From Guadua angustifolia (lineage: Eukaryota > Streptophyta > Magnoliopsida > Poales > Poaceae): DNA of 64,000 bases. Made by a program: the position numbers and the translations under genes. The DNA is taken from the NCBI GenBank assembly GCA_036346375.1, contig CM070515.1, positions 20,420,423-20,484,422 on the forward strand, written 5' to 3'. The notes under the pieces are model-generated. The model made no database searches and was not told where the DNA came from. It saw only the letters and a list, made by a program, of their open reading frames with translations. This document shows, one piece after another, positions 34,480 to 45,472 of the stretch (position 1 is the stretch's first letter; every line of letters begins with the position of its first letter).

Positions 34480-35500
34480 AATTTTACAAGATTTATAATA
34501 ATCTAAAAATTTTATGGTACTATATTTAGTAGTGTAGGATCACACAAAAAATTCAAAATAATTTAACTTCATTTGTTATCTTTAAAAAATCAAAAACTTA
34601 ATAAACATAATTAGGATAGTAACCTTGTCGAATTTTATAAATTTTCTTGAGTGTGATCATGATCTAAAATTTTTATGAGAGATTAATAATTCCCTTAGTA
34701 CCATTCTATAAAATTTTAAAAATTTAAACTTTTTTCTTGGTCAATCAAATATATGTAAGCATTGAACTTCATTTGTTATATTATATTTCAAAAATCAAAA
34801 AGAGAAAGAACATAAATGATATTGTGCCTTATAAGAATTTTATAAATTTATTAGAGTGTGACCATAATGCAAAATGTTTATGATATATTAAGCATTTTCA
34901 TATCACCCTTCTGTAAAAATTTCAAGAAAATTTAAATCTTTTTTGATTGCCAAAGCAAATTTATGTATTGATCATCAGGCTTTTATCAGAACGTAGCACT
35001 TTCAGAATTTTTAAAAATGAGTTAAGCATGATCATCATTTAAAATTGTTTAAAAACATTAATGTTACATCAGGACCATCCACAAAAAAATTCAAAATTTT
35101 CTAACGTAGTTTGAACTATTTTTCATTTTGTTCAAATTTGTCATAAGCCTTTTAATAGGGTAGTAGTTCTTTTCAAATTTTAAAAAATTTATAAAGCTTG
35201 ATCATCATCTTAAATTTTATGAGATTATTAGTGATGAATCATAACTATGTACAAAAAATTTCAAAATTTTCTAACGTGGTTTGAACTATTTTTTATTCGG
35301 TTCAAACTTGCCGGTTAGTGTTTTATCAGGATTGTAGTAATTTTTTAATTTTAAAAATTTCTCAGATATGATAATAATCTAAAATTTTTATGGAAATGTC
35401 ACTAATGTCTCAGAAACCTCCATAAAAAATTTTAAAATTTTTTGACATTGTTTGGATTATTTTTTGTTGAGTTGAAATTTGCCAAAATTTTGGTAATTTT
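34480..35500. repeat. AT-rich degenerate tandem array, about 170-bp period
   Basis: A shared unit start (GATCATNATCTAAAATTTTTATGA-like) recurs near 34494, 34656, 34858, 35028, 35199 and 35368. Spacings are about 162, 202, 170, 171 and 169 bp. Each unit also carries a later AAAATTTCAAAATTTTCTA and, in the last three, a TTTGAACTATTTTT segment. Identity between neighbours is modest. The array sits in a longer AT-rich block, 34200-35650, that may be one non-autonomous transposon. Confidence 0.65.
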
Positions 35501-35649
35501 GCCCAAAATTTCGGATATTTCGCCTGAAATTCAGTCCAAAAATTTCGGATTTGAATTTTTCTTTTTAAATTTTGTTCGAAATAATGAGATTTTACTAAAA
35601 TTTCAGATTTTGATAGGGAGCGAGATATGACCGAAAACAAAATTTGTAA

Positions 35650-36938
35650 CCCTACGAAGGTGAGGCCGCAGATCAGCCAGATTTAATACAGGGAGCATGC
35701 AAACAAGAAATGGAGCACCATAACGTCTTATTGCTCTGCTGTGGAAACAAGTACAGGAAAGATTTGCAGGGATCAGATTCCTTTTGCTGCTGCTCCAGCT
35801 TCAGCTACCATCGAGGTAGAGCCCATGGTCCTTACTTCGCCTTCTTTGCATCTATCTCCTATCACCTAGCCGAAAGGGACCTTGGTTTTAGCACTTTGAC
35901 CATTGCCTAACCGAGTAAGATACTTGTATGAAATTCTCACATGATCAGTGCATTTGGCATTACTTAATCAGCTATAATCACAGTAAATATCAACATGGAG
36001 CATGCGTGCTTTCGTTATAAGCAACCTCAGTTTTCCCCCAAAATAATTATCCACCTCGTTCCATACTAGTACTTGTTGTTGTCAACGTCACGTAAAGCAG
36101 AGAAAAATATAACGCCAGCACCGAATTCTCCAAAAACTAGTGCTACCTTTCCTAGGAAGGGTTGATTCCACGGTTTTAAAACCGTTGGTACCAGAAATTT
36201 TATAGGATTTTTACAGAAATTATATAAAAAATAGTTTAATTTTTGTAAGAATAGGAAAAAATCACGTGCTACAAATGAGGCATAAGAGCCAAGAATAGTG
36301 ACGATGTCATCGCTTATCTAGTCTTGTATATCTTGTTTTTTTTTTTTAAATCTAGTATCTTGTGTATAAAATTGCAAGAGCAGAAGCTTGCTGATGCAGT
36401 GACAGCGCGCAAGTACGGGAGCAACGTAACCCACCGCGGCAGGAGGATTTCCACTCTACCCGCCGCAGCAGCGAGGCTCGCCCACATGCTCGCCCTCGTG
36501 CTGCCTGAGCATGCCTGCGGTCGGCCGCCTACTCTCGTGCTTGTGCGCACCGCTGCGACGCTGACAAGCTTCTGATCTCATTAGGCGTGGCAGTGGACAC
36601 GTCTCGTCTACCGTGTCTTTTATGGTTGGAAAGAGCGCTAAATTTATATATAGATATATGGAAGAGCTAGATTTGTAAATAATAAGTGATACAGGGCTAA
36701 ACAAGAAATGATTTCACAGATTTTGCTATTTTGTCAGGTCCAAAAGCCAAGAGGTGGTCTGAGTACTCAACCACTCCCTCCTTTTGAGACCTCATTTTAT
36801 TCCGTTTTGGCATCGTTTTTCTCGCAGCCATCGCGCTCATCGTATCGGCCATTCGGCCGTGGTTTTGTACGCCACTTCAGGTTTAAGGCATCGTTCCGTT
36901 AGGACGCCCGGTTGGGGTGGTGACAGGCACCAGTGCGA
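35650..36938. other. No gene recognised
   Basis: Sequence left of the kinase. Small open frames at 36314-36575 overlap on both strands and show no known motif. Nothing else was identified. Confidence 0.4.
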
Positions 36939-37250
36939 CATTATAGAAATATTTTTAAAAATAATTTTACAAGAATAATACACTAAGAAAAAAATTACAA
37001 AAAGACATATCTGTAGCCAAATAAATTAGCGACAGATCTTCTATCATTATTTTAAATGGCGACAGATGTCTGTTTTGTCGCAGATTAACGGATTATTTTG
37101 TCGTAGATTTATTTGGTCGGCAAGGTTGACGATAGTGTTTCTCTCATCACTTTAATTGACGATAGAGACGGATTTTGTAAATATTTTTTCGTGTACTATT
37201 TTTGCAAAATTATTCTAATAATATATTATTTTAAAAAATCCTCCATTATA
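36939..37250. mobile_element. Inverted-repeat (MITE-like) element upstream of the kinase gene
   Basis: The left arm (TTTTTAAAAATAATTTTACAA, then AATACACTAAGAAAAAA) and the right arm read in reverse (TTAGAATAATTTTGCAAAAA, then TAGTACACGAAAAAA) pair over roughly 60 bp with mismatches. The interior contains repeated GCGACAGA/TTTGTCG motifs. A clean target duplication was not found. It lies 175 bp before the kinase start codon. Confidence 0.5.
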
Positions 37251-38739
37251 TATGCCCCGTCCGCCGCAGATGCTTCCTCAACTCGCTCCGTCTCCTCTCT
37301 CTCAGAAGTCACAATGCAATTCATAGCCTCAACCGAGCAATCAAACAAGCGCATTTGTCCTTGAAGCCATCGTTGTTTGGTTCTTGGATTCTTGCATTGC
37401 GCTGTCGATCTTGGAGCTGGTGGTGATGGCTGCAGCACAGTCGTGGAGGTCTCTGCTCTGCTGCGTGGGCGGCTGCGGTATGGTGGCCGAGGAGGACGGG
37501 GCGTCGCCGTCGGCGCGGAGGCGGAGGAGAGGGGACCAGTCGTCGGCCTCGAGGGTGTCGCTGTCGAGCCTGAGTTCGAAGGGCACGCTCACGCCGGAGG
37601 ACCTGTCGGTGACGCTGTCGGGTTCGAACCTGCACGCCTTCACCTACGCCGAGCTGAGGGCGGTCACCGGCGGCTTCTCCCGCGCGAACTACCTCGGCTG
37701 CGGCGGTTTCGGGCCGGTGTACAAGGGCCGCGTCGACGCCGGGCTCCGGCCGGGCCTGGACGCGCAGGCGGTGGCCATCAAGTACCTGGACCTCAACAGC
37801 GGCACGCAGGGCCACAGGGAGTGGCTGGTAAGATCGACCACCAAGAAACCTGCCGCGTAATCGCGAGTTCCGCCATTGTTGCATCGCGAGCTCGATCGAT
37901 CAGTGTGCTTGGTAATTAACTTTGTCTTCTTCGAAATCTGCAGGCCGAGGTGTTCTTCCTTGGGCAATTGAGGCACAAGAACCTCGTGAAACTGATCGGA
38001 TACTGCTACGAGGACGAGCACCGGATGCTGGTGTACGAGTACATGAGCAACAAGAGCCTTGAGAAGCACCTGTTCAAAAGTAAGCACAAAAACTATTACC
38101 TCTTCATTTTACCCGTCTCAATCGTTAATTAATCTGATCTTTTAGTACTGTGTAACTTGGTGTTTACTTTAGTGGTTAAGCTAAGCAAATTAGTTAGCCA
38201 AATCATTGGCTCTAGCTTACGCTAGCGCTGAAGTTTTTGTCTTGGAAAAATCTTGGAGAGACTTGGGGGAGCTGACCTGAACCGTCCGGTCAATTACTAC
38301 GTGCAGGTCTCGATGGCTCACTGCCATGGATGACGAGGATAAAGATCGCCGTCGGCGCCGCGAGGGGTCTCGCCTTCCTCCACGACGCCGACACGCCGGT
38401 GATCTACCGCGACTTCAAGGCGTCCAACATCTTGCTCGACTCGGTGAGCGATCCGTCCATCCCGTGCTTCTTTCCGTCACGCTTTCACTGAAGTTTAGCG
38501 GCAGTTTCATACGGTAGGAAAATGACAACACCAGCCGTGTGGCTGAACATTCAGCCTCCACGAAAACACATTCTGATTTTGGTTTGCTCCCGACTTCAGA
38601 AAAGCGGATACGAAACTACTTTTCCGAGTTCAACAGTCCGTAGGGGATCGATGAATGTCAAAAGTCTGCCACGCGTTTCAAAATCGTTGGCTTGGTTCAT
38701 TAGAAAGCCAACTCTGACATGGTTGCAACTTGCAACCCT

Positions 38740-39231
38740 CACTACTACAGATCAGGCCTTCCATACCGGCTCATCAGTCTCGATTGGATTTGAACCCGTA
38801 CTGATGAGGGCTTCATCGGTTCATTGGTTGAGGATACGGTTAGTGTTACGAACCGGTACTAAAGGCGGGTATATTAGTACGGTTCGTAATACGAACCGAA
38901 GTATCGATGAAGATCGATCTGCGGTTCGTGTTACTTAACCGATCGAAGTTTTCAAGATCGGTTCAGAATACTAACCGATCTTGATGCCTCGCTTGAGAAA
39001 GTTCAAAGGAATGCATATTCTATATATATCGACGCGATGGTGGGTGGGTTGGTTAGAAGGGTGAAATTTGAAGTCACGAGGTTTCGGTTCGAGTCTTGGG
39101 TTTGCCATATTTTTTAGAACCAACCGGGACTAAAGGTCTATGACCTTTAGTCCCGGATGGGCTGTCCCGGTTTGGCAACCGAGACTAAAAACAGTTGCCA
39201 ACCGGGACTAAATGTTGTTTCCCTGGTAGTG
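38740..39231. mobile_element. Non-autonomous CACTA element in the kinase intron
   Basis: A 492-bp element begins CACTACTACAGAT and ends TTCCCTGGTAGTG. It is flanked by CCT at 38737-38739 and 39232-39234, the 3-bp duplication of CACTA elements. It contains repeated ACCGGTACTAAAGG/ACCGGGACTAAA subterminal motifs. It occupies half of the last kinase intron (38444-39437) without disturbing the splice sites. Confidence 0.85.
39020..39110 (+). mobile_element. tRNA-like (Pol III B-box) segment inside the CACTA element
   Basis: GGTTCGAGTCT (39086-39096) is a near-perfect Pol III B box. A weaker A-box-like TGGGTTGGTTAG lies about 35 bp before it. It may be a nested SINE head or chance resemblance; no cloverleaf could be drawn. 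Confidence 0.3.
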
Positions 39232-40394
39232 CCTTGAAGGTTCCTGGATGCCCAACTCCCAGGAATCCGAGCTCGTGCGGTCTAGCCAGATAGCCTGATA
39301 CTCACAGAAACGTTACAGCCTGATACTCACAGAAACGTTGTATTGAAACTTGGAAGTTACTCTCGCATATACGAGCTATCTCGCTGTAACTTTCAACTGT
39401 GATCCTTTGCCTAATCAAACTGGTTCTTGGATTTCAGGAGTGCAACACCAAGCTGTCCGACTTCGGGCTCGCCAAGGATGGGCCGCAGGGCGACGCAACT
39501 CATATCACGACACGTGTCATGGGGACCCACGGGTACACTGCACGAGTACATCATGACGGGACACCTGACTGCTAAGAGCGATGTATACAGCTTGGTGGTG
39601 CTTCTAGAGCTCTTGTCTGGTCGGCGGTCCGTCGATCGTGCTCGACATCTGAGGGAGCAGAGCCTGGTGGACTGGGCTAGGCCCTACCTCAGGAAGCCCC
39701 ATAGGCTGTACCGGCTCATGGACCTGGCCCTGGACAGCCAGTACTCATTGCAGGGGGCCGAAGAGGCTGCACGGGTGGCCTACAGGTGTCTAGGCCAGAA
39801 CCCAAAGTCCAGGCCTACCATGAGAGAGGTGGTCAAGGCCTTGGAACCCATATTGGACATGGACGACTACATTCAGGTGGGCCCATTCGTGTTCACTGTC
39901 GTGGTAGAAGACAGCAAGGAGAATGAGGGCAAAGGCAAGCTGGTCGATGGTGAGGAGGCCGACATGAGGATTGAGACGACGGTGGAGGGCAAGCACCAGA
40001 GCCACCAGGATCGGCACCGGCAGAAGTACCCGAACTCGGCGATCTACGCCAACATCGTACTGCACCGGGATGGCGCCGTCGGAACGTACACCACCGCACT
40101 GCGACAGCACCGGAGGATGCCGAGCTACATCAAGGAGAGGAGAGTAGATTAATGGTCAAGAGGGATCCCAGATAGGAGAAGAAAGAAGAAGAAAAAGGAA
40201 GATTTGTACATAATTAAGCTAGATCGTAGAGGGGTGTGACACAAGCCACACAACACCACATTGTTTGGTTACGATATCTGTTCTTTCTGGGTTTTTTTAC
40301 GTTCTTGATAGATTGATAGTGATGCTTGGTGCAATTGCCAATATTGTGAAGTGTACCGTTAATTTGGACTTCTAACAAAGGTTGATCACAATGT

Positions 40395-41456
40395 CAGGGC
40401 CGGTCTTGAGTTTTTGGGGGCCCTGAACGAAATTATAGACGGAGGCCTCCCTAACATAAGCATCAAAATATTTTTATACTACCATGTATCAATTAAAAAG
40501 ATAATATTCAGTGTATTATAGAAATTGTTACCGATAAATAAATAGAAGTACAAAAGTGAAATTATTTACCTCAAACATTTGTAGAGATCATCTTAGAAAA
40601 TATCTTCTAACACTGCTAGATGCAAAATCATCAATTATGGCCTCAACATTAATGTCATCCAATAACTTCTTCTCAATATATAAAGTTGTCAGACCATTTA
40701 ATCTTTCTTGAGACATTGTAGATCTCAAATAGTTTTTTAATAATTTCAACTTTAAAAAGCTTCTTTCAATGGATGCCACGATTCTTGCACAAGAAATAAA
40801 ATCCGATAAGCAATAGAAATATTATCATAACAATCTACTTTTCTAACAAACTCAAAAATCTCCATAGCAGACATTGGTCTATCTGGTAAAGTCATTTGCG
40901 ATATTCTTAACTCGTAAATCAGATTATTTAACTCAAAATCAGATGAATCATCAACAGAGAAAGTTTTTGCCAACTTAGTACAATAATATTTAAGTTCAAT
41001 ATAATCCAATGACTTCAAAGTTGTTGAGCTCAGAAAAGGTCCAAATATACCTTTGAATACTTAGAGTTCTTCAAATCTATTTTTCAATGAACTGACCATA
41101 TCAACCATAATAAAAAAAGTAATTAACTTTAAAATTTTTTTCATCTTATAGAATTGCTTCACTACTGCAATCATTTTTATCAAACTATTAAAGATTGCTT
41201 CGGTTTCGACAAAAAAACAAATTGACATACGTTTACTAAAATATTAATTCCTGAAGATCCTACCGTTGGATTGACATGACATTTGGACTGTAGAAACTAG
41301 ATTCAATTTCGAAACTAACCCAATAAAAATCAGCTCAATTGGATCTATGGATCTAAAGTTATGAGCTTCACAAATTGATTATACTAATAGATGACGAGGC
41401 CCTGATAGTTTGGGGGCAGGCGTATACTGCTCGCCGCCTCGCCTCAGAACGGGCTG
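40395..41456 (-). mobile_element. hAT element with TTF/zf-MYM-type transposase remnant and exact 8-bp TSD
   Basis: Terminal repeats CAGGGCCGGTCTTGAG (40395) and, on the other strand, CAGCCCGTTCTGAGG (ending 41456) are flanked by identical CACAATGT (40387-40394 and 41457-41464). On the minus strand, 41018-40590 encodes the end of a hAT transposase: LRISQMTLPDRPMSAMEIFE, then SIERSFLKLKLLKNYLRSTM and QERLNGLTTLYIE, the dimerisation domain. One frameshift separates the two parts near 40770. The catalytic part is deleted, leaving a 1062-bp derivative. Confidence 0.85.
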
Positions 41457-41461
41457 CACAA

Positions 41462-44100
41462 TGTGTTTGGGTTTGGGTGCAAACACAAGTACAAAAGGGC
41501 GACACAAAGTTTTACGTGGAAAAAAGCGGTAATAGACTTAAAGGATGCATTTCTACTGACTGTAGAACCACATAATGAGAAGATATATCCAGAAATTGAC
41601 CTTCTTTTATCAAGATCACCGGCATAATTATAATCAACAAACCTAAGAACATCATTTGTCTTCACTTTATTCTTATAAAACATCAAGTCAAAATTAGAAG
41701 TGCCTTTCAAATAACAAAGAATCCACTTAACTACATTCCAATTCTCTTTGTCAGGATTATGCATAAATATGCTAAAAACACTAACAGAATGAGCTAAATC
41801 TGGTCTGACGCAGATCATAGCAAACATGAGATTACCAACTGCACTAAAGTAAGGAACACGAGACATATAGTCTTTGTCTTCTTCATTAATAGGAAACTAA
41901 CTTGAAAATAACTTAAAGTGTGAGGCAAAAGATGCAGAAATAGATTTGCAATTACTGAAATTAAACCTGTCAAGTACCTTCTCAATGTAATTTTTCTGAG
42001 ATAAAAATAATGTATCAGCTTTACGATCACGCTGAATTTCTATCCCAAGAATTTTCTTAGCTGGACCAAAATCTTTTATCTCAAACTCATGGCTAAGTTG
42101 AGTCTTCAACTGTTTAATCAGTGACTTGTCATGAGAAGTAATAAGCATATCATCAATATAAAGTAGCAAATAAACAAATAAACCATTTAAAAACTGTTTG
42201 AAGTAAACACAGTTATCATAATTGCTGTGGAAATACTGTTGTACAATCATAAAGAAATCAAACATTTTGTACCATTGCCTAGGAGTTTGTTTAAGACCAT
42301 AAGAGACTTTTTCAAATGACAAACTAAATCCTCTTTTCTAGGAATAGCAAAATCCTCAGGTTGTGTCATAAAAATCTCTTATTCTAAATCTTCATTTAAG
42401 AAAGCAGTTTTAACATCAAGTTGCTCTAATTTCAAGTCAAATAAAGCAATAAAAGCAAGCATAACCCAAATGGAAGAATAACGTACAATAGGAGAAAAAA
42501 CTTAATTGAAATCAATACCTTCTCTTTAGTCAAAATCTTTTACCACTAAACGGGCTATCCATCTTGCAGGTTCAACTCTCGAATTACCATCCTTCTTCTT
42601 ATAAATCTATTTGCACTTTAAAGGTTTCTTATCTTTTGGAAACTTAACCAAATGCCCTGTACTATTTTTATGAAGGCTCAAAATTTCTTCATTCATAGCT
42701 GTCAATCACTTGGAAGAATTTTTACATGAGATGGTTTCAGAATAAGAAGAAGGTTCAAAAGTATCACAAATATCTTGTGCAATAAGAAGAGCATAACAGG
42801 CCATATTATCAGTGTCACGATATCTAACAGTTAATTAAATATTTTCTTCTTGATCTATCTCGAGCAATACAATGATCATTAGTACTAGGAGATGCAGAAA
42901 CTGGTTGTGATGAAGAATCACTAGGTGCTGAAATTGATTGTGAAGAAGAACCACTAGAAGAATCATTATCAATGGTAGGTAAAACTATCTCAAATTCTGC
43001 ATTTTTTTAGCAACTTTAGAAGTTTCAGATTCATTTGTGGATGAACAACCATCACTGTCACTACCATGTGAAAGTAAAGCATCTTTATGAAAAGTAACAT
43101 CATGACTAATGACTAATTTAAAAGAATAAGAACACTATAAACGATATCCTTTGACACCAGACCCATATCCAACAAATATGCATTTTCTTACTCTAGGCTC
43201 TAATTTCCCATCGCTAACATGAGCATAAGCAGGACAACAAAAAATTCTCAACTTAGAATAATCAACTGGTTTACTTGACCAAATTTCTTCTAGAATCTTA
43301 AAATCAATGACTGAATTTGGAGAGCGATTAATGAAAAAAGAGGCTGTAGAAACAATCTCAGCCTACAAAGCACGCTTATTCCATAAACCTACATTTAAAA
43401 GTATGCAACGGGCTCTTTCCAGAAGAGTGCGATTCATACACTTTGCCATACCATTCTGCTGAGGTTTACCTGGAACAGTCAAATGTCTTGCAATACCATG
43501 ATTAACATAAAAATGATCAAACCCTGTACTACAAAATTTCAATCCATTGTTAATTCTAAGTTTCTTGATTTTTCTGCCAGTTTGATTTTCAATCAAAACT
43601 TTCCACTTCTTGAATAATGAAAAAGATTCATGCTTATGTTTTAAGAAATAAACCCAAACTTTATAAGAAAAATCATCAATGAAGGTAATCATGTACTCAC
43701 AAGCTCTAAAAGAAGGAAAACTAGAATGATCCCAAAGGTCAGACCGAACATAATCAAGAATTTCTTTAGTCTGATGAGTTAAAATAGAAAAACTGACTCT
43801 CTTTTGTTTGCCAAATACATAATGTTCACAGAAATCAAGTTTGCCAATGTCATGTAAAAGTCCTTTCTTGTATAAAAGATGCATACCTTTCGCACTGATA
43901 TGACCCAAGCGTATATGCCAAAGTTTGGTGATGTGAGGATTTGATGCAATAGTAGAAACAGCTGCAGAATCTGTAATTGTAGAACCTTGCAAGTAATAAT
44001 GATCGCTGATTCTATTGACTTTCATAACAGCAAGGCTATCGAGGGTTTAGATGCAAACAAACGCACAAAAGGAGATACAAAGTTTTATGTGAAAACCCTT
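41462..44100 (-). mobile_element. Tork-like Ty1/copia fragment lacking gag and protease
   Basis: On the minus strand: integrase (44025-43363: LWHIRLGHISAKGMHLLYKK, ITFIDDFSYKVWVYFLK, GKPQQNGMAKCMNRTLLERA), then RT pieces with stops, RT core with YIDDMLI (42322-41897) and RNase H (41866-41444). Short related sequences at both ends (GGTGCAAACACAAGTACAAA at 41475 and ATGCAAACAAACGCACAAAA at 44049, each leading to ACAAAGTTTTAYGTG) look like LTR pieces. If so, the stretch from the 5' LTR to the pre-integrase has been deleted. Many stop codons make it non-functional. Confidence 0.75.
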
Positions 44101-44367
44101 ACGGAAAAAACCATGAGGGACGAAAATCCACTATTTTGGTTTAAAGATTACATGCACATAGGGGGTGGCATATATAGCCAATAGAGAGTCCAAGATTTAG
44201 AAAGATTGTTCTATTGGTAAGTTAAAATATTGTGATATTGAGTCATTCGGAAATATCTCTAACACAATGCAAAGATAGCAGAAGAGGATGATAATTGTTT
44301 TGCAGAGTTTGATAATGTTTCTCCTTCAAAACTTCGCATATTTGACACCAAAATCGGAATAAGCCCA

Positions 44368-44620
44368 TGTTGGAGATAACTCAATATTTTAATTTACCAT
44401 ATCTTTTGATTTTATCCAAATAAGTTGTTAGTCTAAGTCTTCTACAACTATGACTCTTTTAGCTATATATAAGCCAACCCTCTGTACTTGTAATTCTTGA
44501 AACATTATAGTAGATTGATTCCTATGGCTTTTTTCTGTAAGAGTTTTTCCATATTAAATCTTATCTCCAGTTATTTTGCTATGCTACTGACCATAACAAG
44601 TGGTATCAGAGTGAAATCGT
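44368..44620 (+). repeat. Copia-type LTR with PBS, copy A
   Basis: A 231-bp LTR-like unit runs from TGTTGGAGATAACTCAA to GACCATAACA (44368-44598). It has a TATATATAAGCC segment and an AGTGGTATCAGAG PBS right after it. The same unit recurs, more diverged, at 47128-47358. The PBS-like AACAAGTGGTATCA is repeated 55 bp further on (44650-44663). Confidence 0.75.
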
Positions 44621-44764
44621 AGTAGGCCTATAACCTATATCAGAACTCTAACAAGTGGTATCAAAGTCTAAAGTTTCAGATCCAGCCATTACTCCCAAAA
44701 AGAGGCGACTCCTGTGGGGACGACCCCGCATGGCAACAGAAGGCGACGAACTTATCCCTCATAT

Positions 44765-45068
44765 CAGCGGCGAAGCCATCGGGGGGCGTGGTGGGGCCTG
44801 GGCCCCCCGGTGGCTCAACAAAAAGAGCATGTATATATATAGAGCGTATATATGTATGTATATATATGTATGTATGTATGTATGTATATGTATGTATATA
44901 TATATGTATTTATGTATCTATATATATTAAACTTTGAAATTTCTAGCAAGTTACAAGTATTACATATTATACTTACTATATATTAAATTTTGAATATCAA
45001 TCACTAGTAGAGGTTCACTACATTCTTAAGCCGGCCCCCTGCTTTATAAATTCCTGGCTCCGCTACTG
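44765..45068. mobile_element. hAT-type MITE inside the captured HSP70 border
   Basis: A 304-bp element with terminal repeats CAGCGGCGAAGCCA (left) and CAGTAGCGGAGCCA (right, other strand). It is flanked by CCTCATAT (44757-44764) and CCTCGTAT (45069-45076), a 7-of-8 hAT target duplication. The interior contains GTAT/TATG microsatellite (about 44830-44930) and GGGGGCC-rich ends. Confidence 0.8.
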
Positions 45069-45076
45069 CCTCGTAT

Positions 45077-45196
45077 CCGCCGTCATCACCATCCCGTCTT
45101 ACTTCAACGACGCACAGCGCCAGCCGCCAGGCCACCAAGGACGCCGGCACCATCGTTGGCCTCAACGTCATGCGGATCATCAAGTCCACTGCTGCC
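45077..45196 (+). pseudogene. HSP70 ATPase-domain fragment
   Basis: The plus strand encodes AVITIPSYFNDAQRQ, then after a 7-bp tandem duplication ATKDAGTIVGLNVMRII and TAA, a hallmark stretch of the HSP70/BiP nucleotide-binding domain. Only about 40 codons are present, with no flanking HSP70 sequence on either side. It is a transposon-style gene fragment, not a gene. Confidence 0.85.
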
Positions 45197-45328
45197 GTCC
45201 TTGTCGAAGTAAGCGAAGGCGGCCAGCTGGTGCTCCTCGCGATCCAGCCTGTTCGTGTGCACCGTGGCGGCGATGAACTCGTTGTAGTCAATCGTATTGC
45301 TCTTATCGACGTCGCCCAGCACATCGAT
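45191..45328 (-). pseudogene. Calcium-dependent protein kinase (CDPK) EF-hand fragment
   Basis: The minus strand encodes GDVDKSNTIDYNEFIAATVH, then REEHQLAAFAYFDKDGSS. This is EF-hand 2 of a CDPK with an intact 12-residue calcium loop and the start of EF-hand 3, where the match stops. It abuts the HSP70 fragment in the opposite orientation, sharing GCTGCC at 45191-45196. No kinase domain or other EF-hands are nearby. Confidence 0.88.
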
Positions 45329-45472
45329 CGATTGATCTCATGCATGGCTTCTACGTTCACGGTGACCACCGGAACTAGTGTCCTCGCGGTTAGCAACAAA
45401 ATGCTGTCAACACCACGCATGTGATTCTTTGGTGGTCCACCTTTTAATTGATTCCAACTGCATGCGCTTGTT

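Larger units (their letters stand above)
37426..40152 (+). pseudogene. Receptor-like cytoplasmic kinase (RLCK-VII/PBL-like), frameshifted
   Basis: RLCK-VII kinases relay signals from cell-surface receptors and are usually tethered to the plasma membrane. Exons: 37426-37827, 37944-38079, 38307-38443 and 39438-40152, all with GT..AG borders and agreeing phases. Visible features are an N-terminal Cys pair (possible acylation), glycine loop LGCGGFGPVYKG, VAIKYL lysine, HRD-equivalent VIYRDFKASNILL, DFGLAKDG, RVMGTHGYTA, and a C-lobe ending SLVDWARPYL then RPTMREVVKALEPIL. At about 39541 two bases are missing from the APE motif, giving TAA at 39573. A further in-frame 3-bp loss turns DVYSFG into DVYSL and removes the conserved Gly of subdomain IX. 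Without the 2-bp gap the frame would give about 463 residues, the family's normal size. An ATG at 37384 in the same frame is an alternative start. The Gly loss makes this more than a base-calling problem. Confidence 0.85.

Noticed and set aside
37377..37919. 180-codon frame overlapping kinase exon 1
   Set aside because: A shadow of the GC-rich exon in another frame; kinase motifs are in the other frame.
39020..39110. A functional tRNA gene
   Set aside because: A B box is present but no cloverleaf, acceptor stem or clear A box could be formed.
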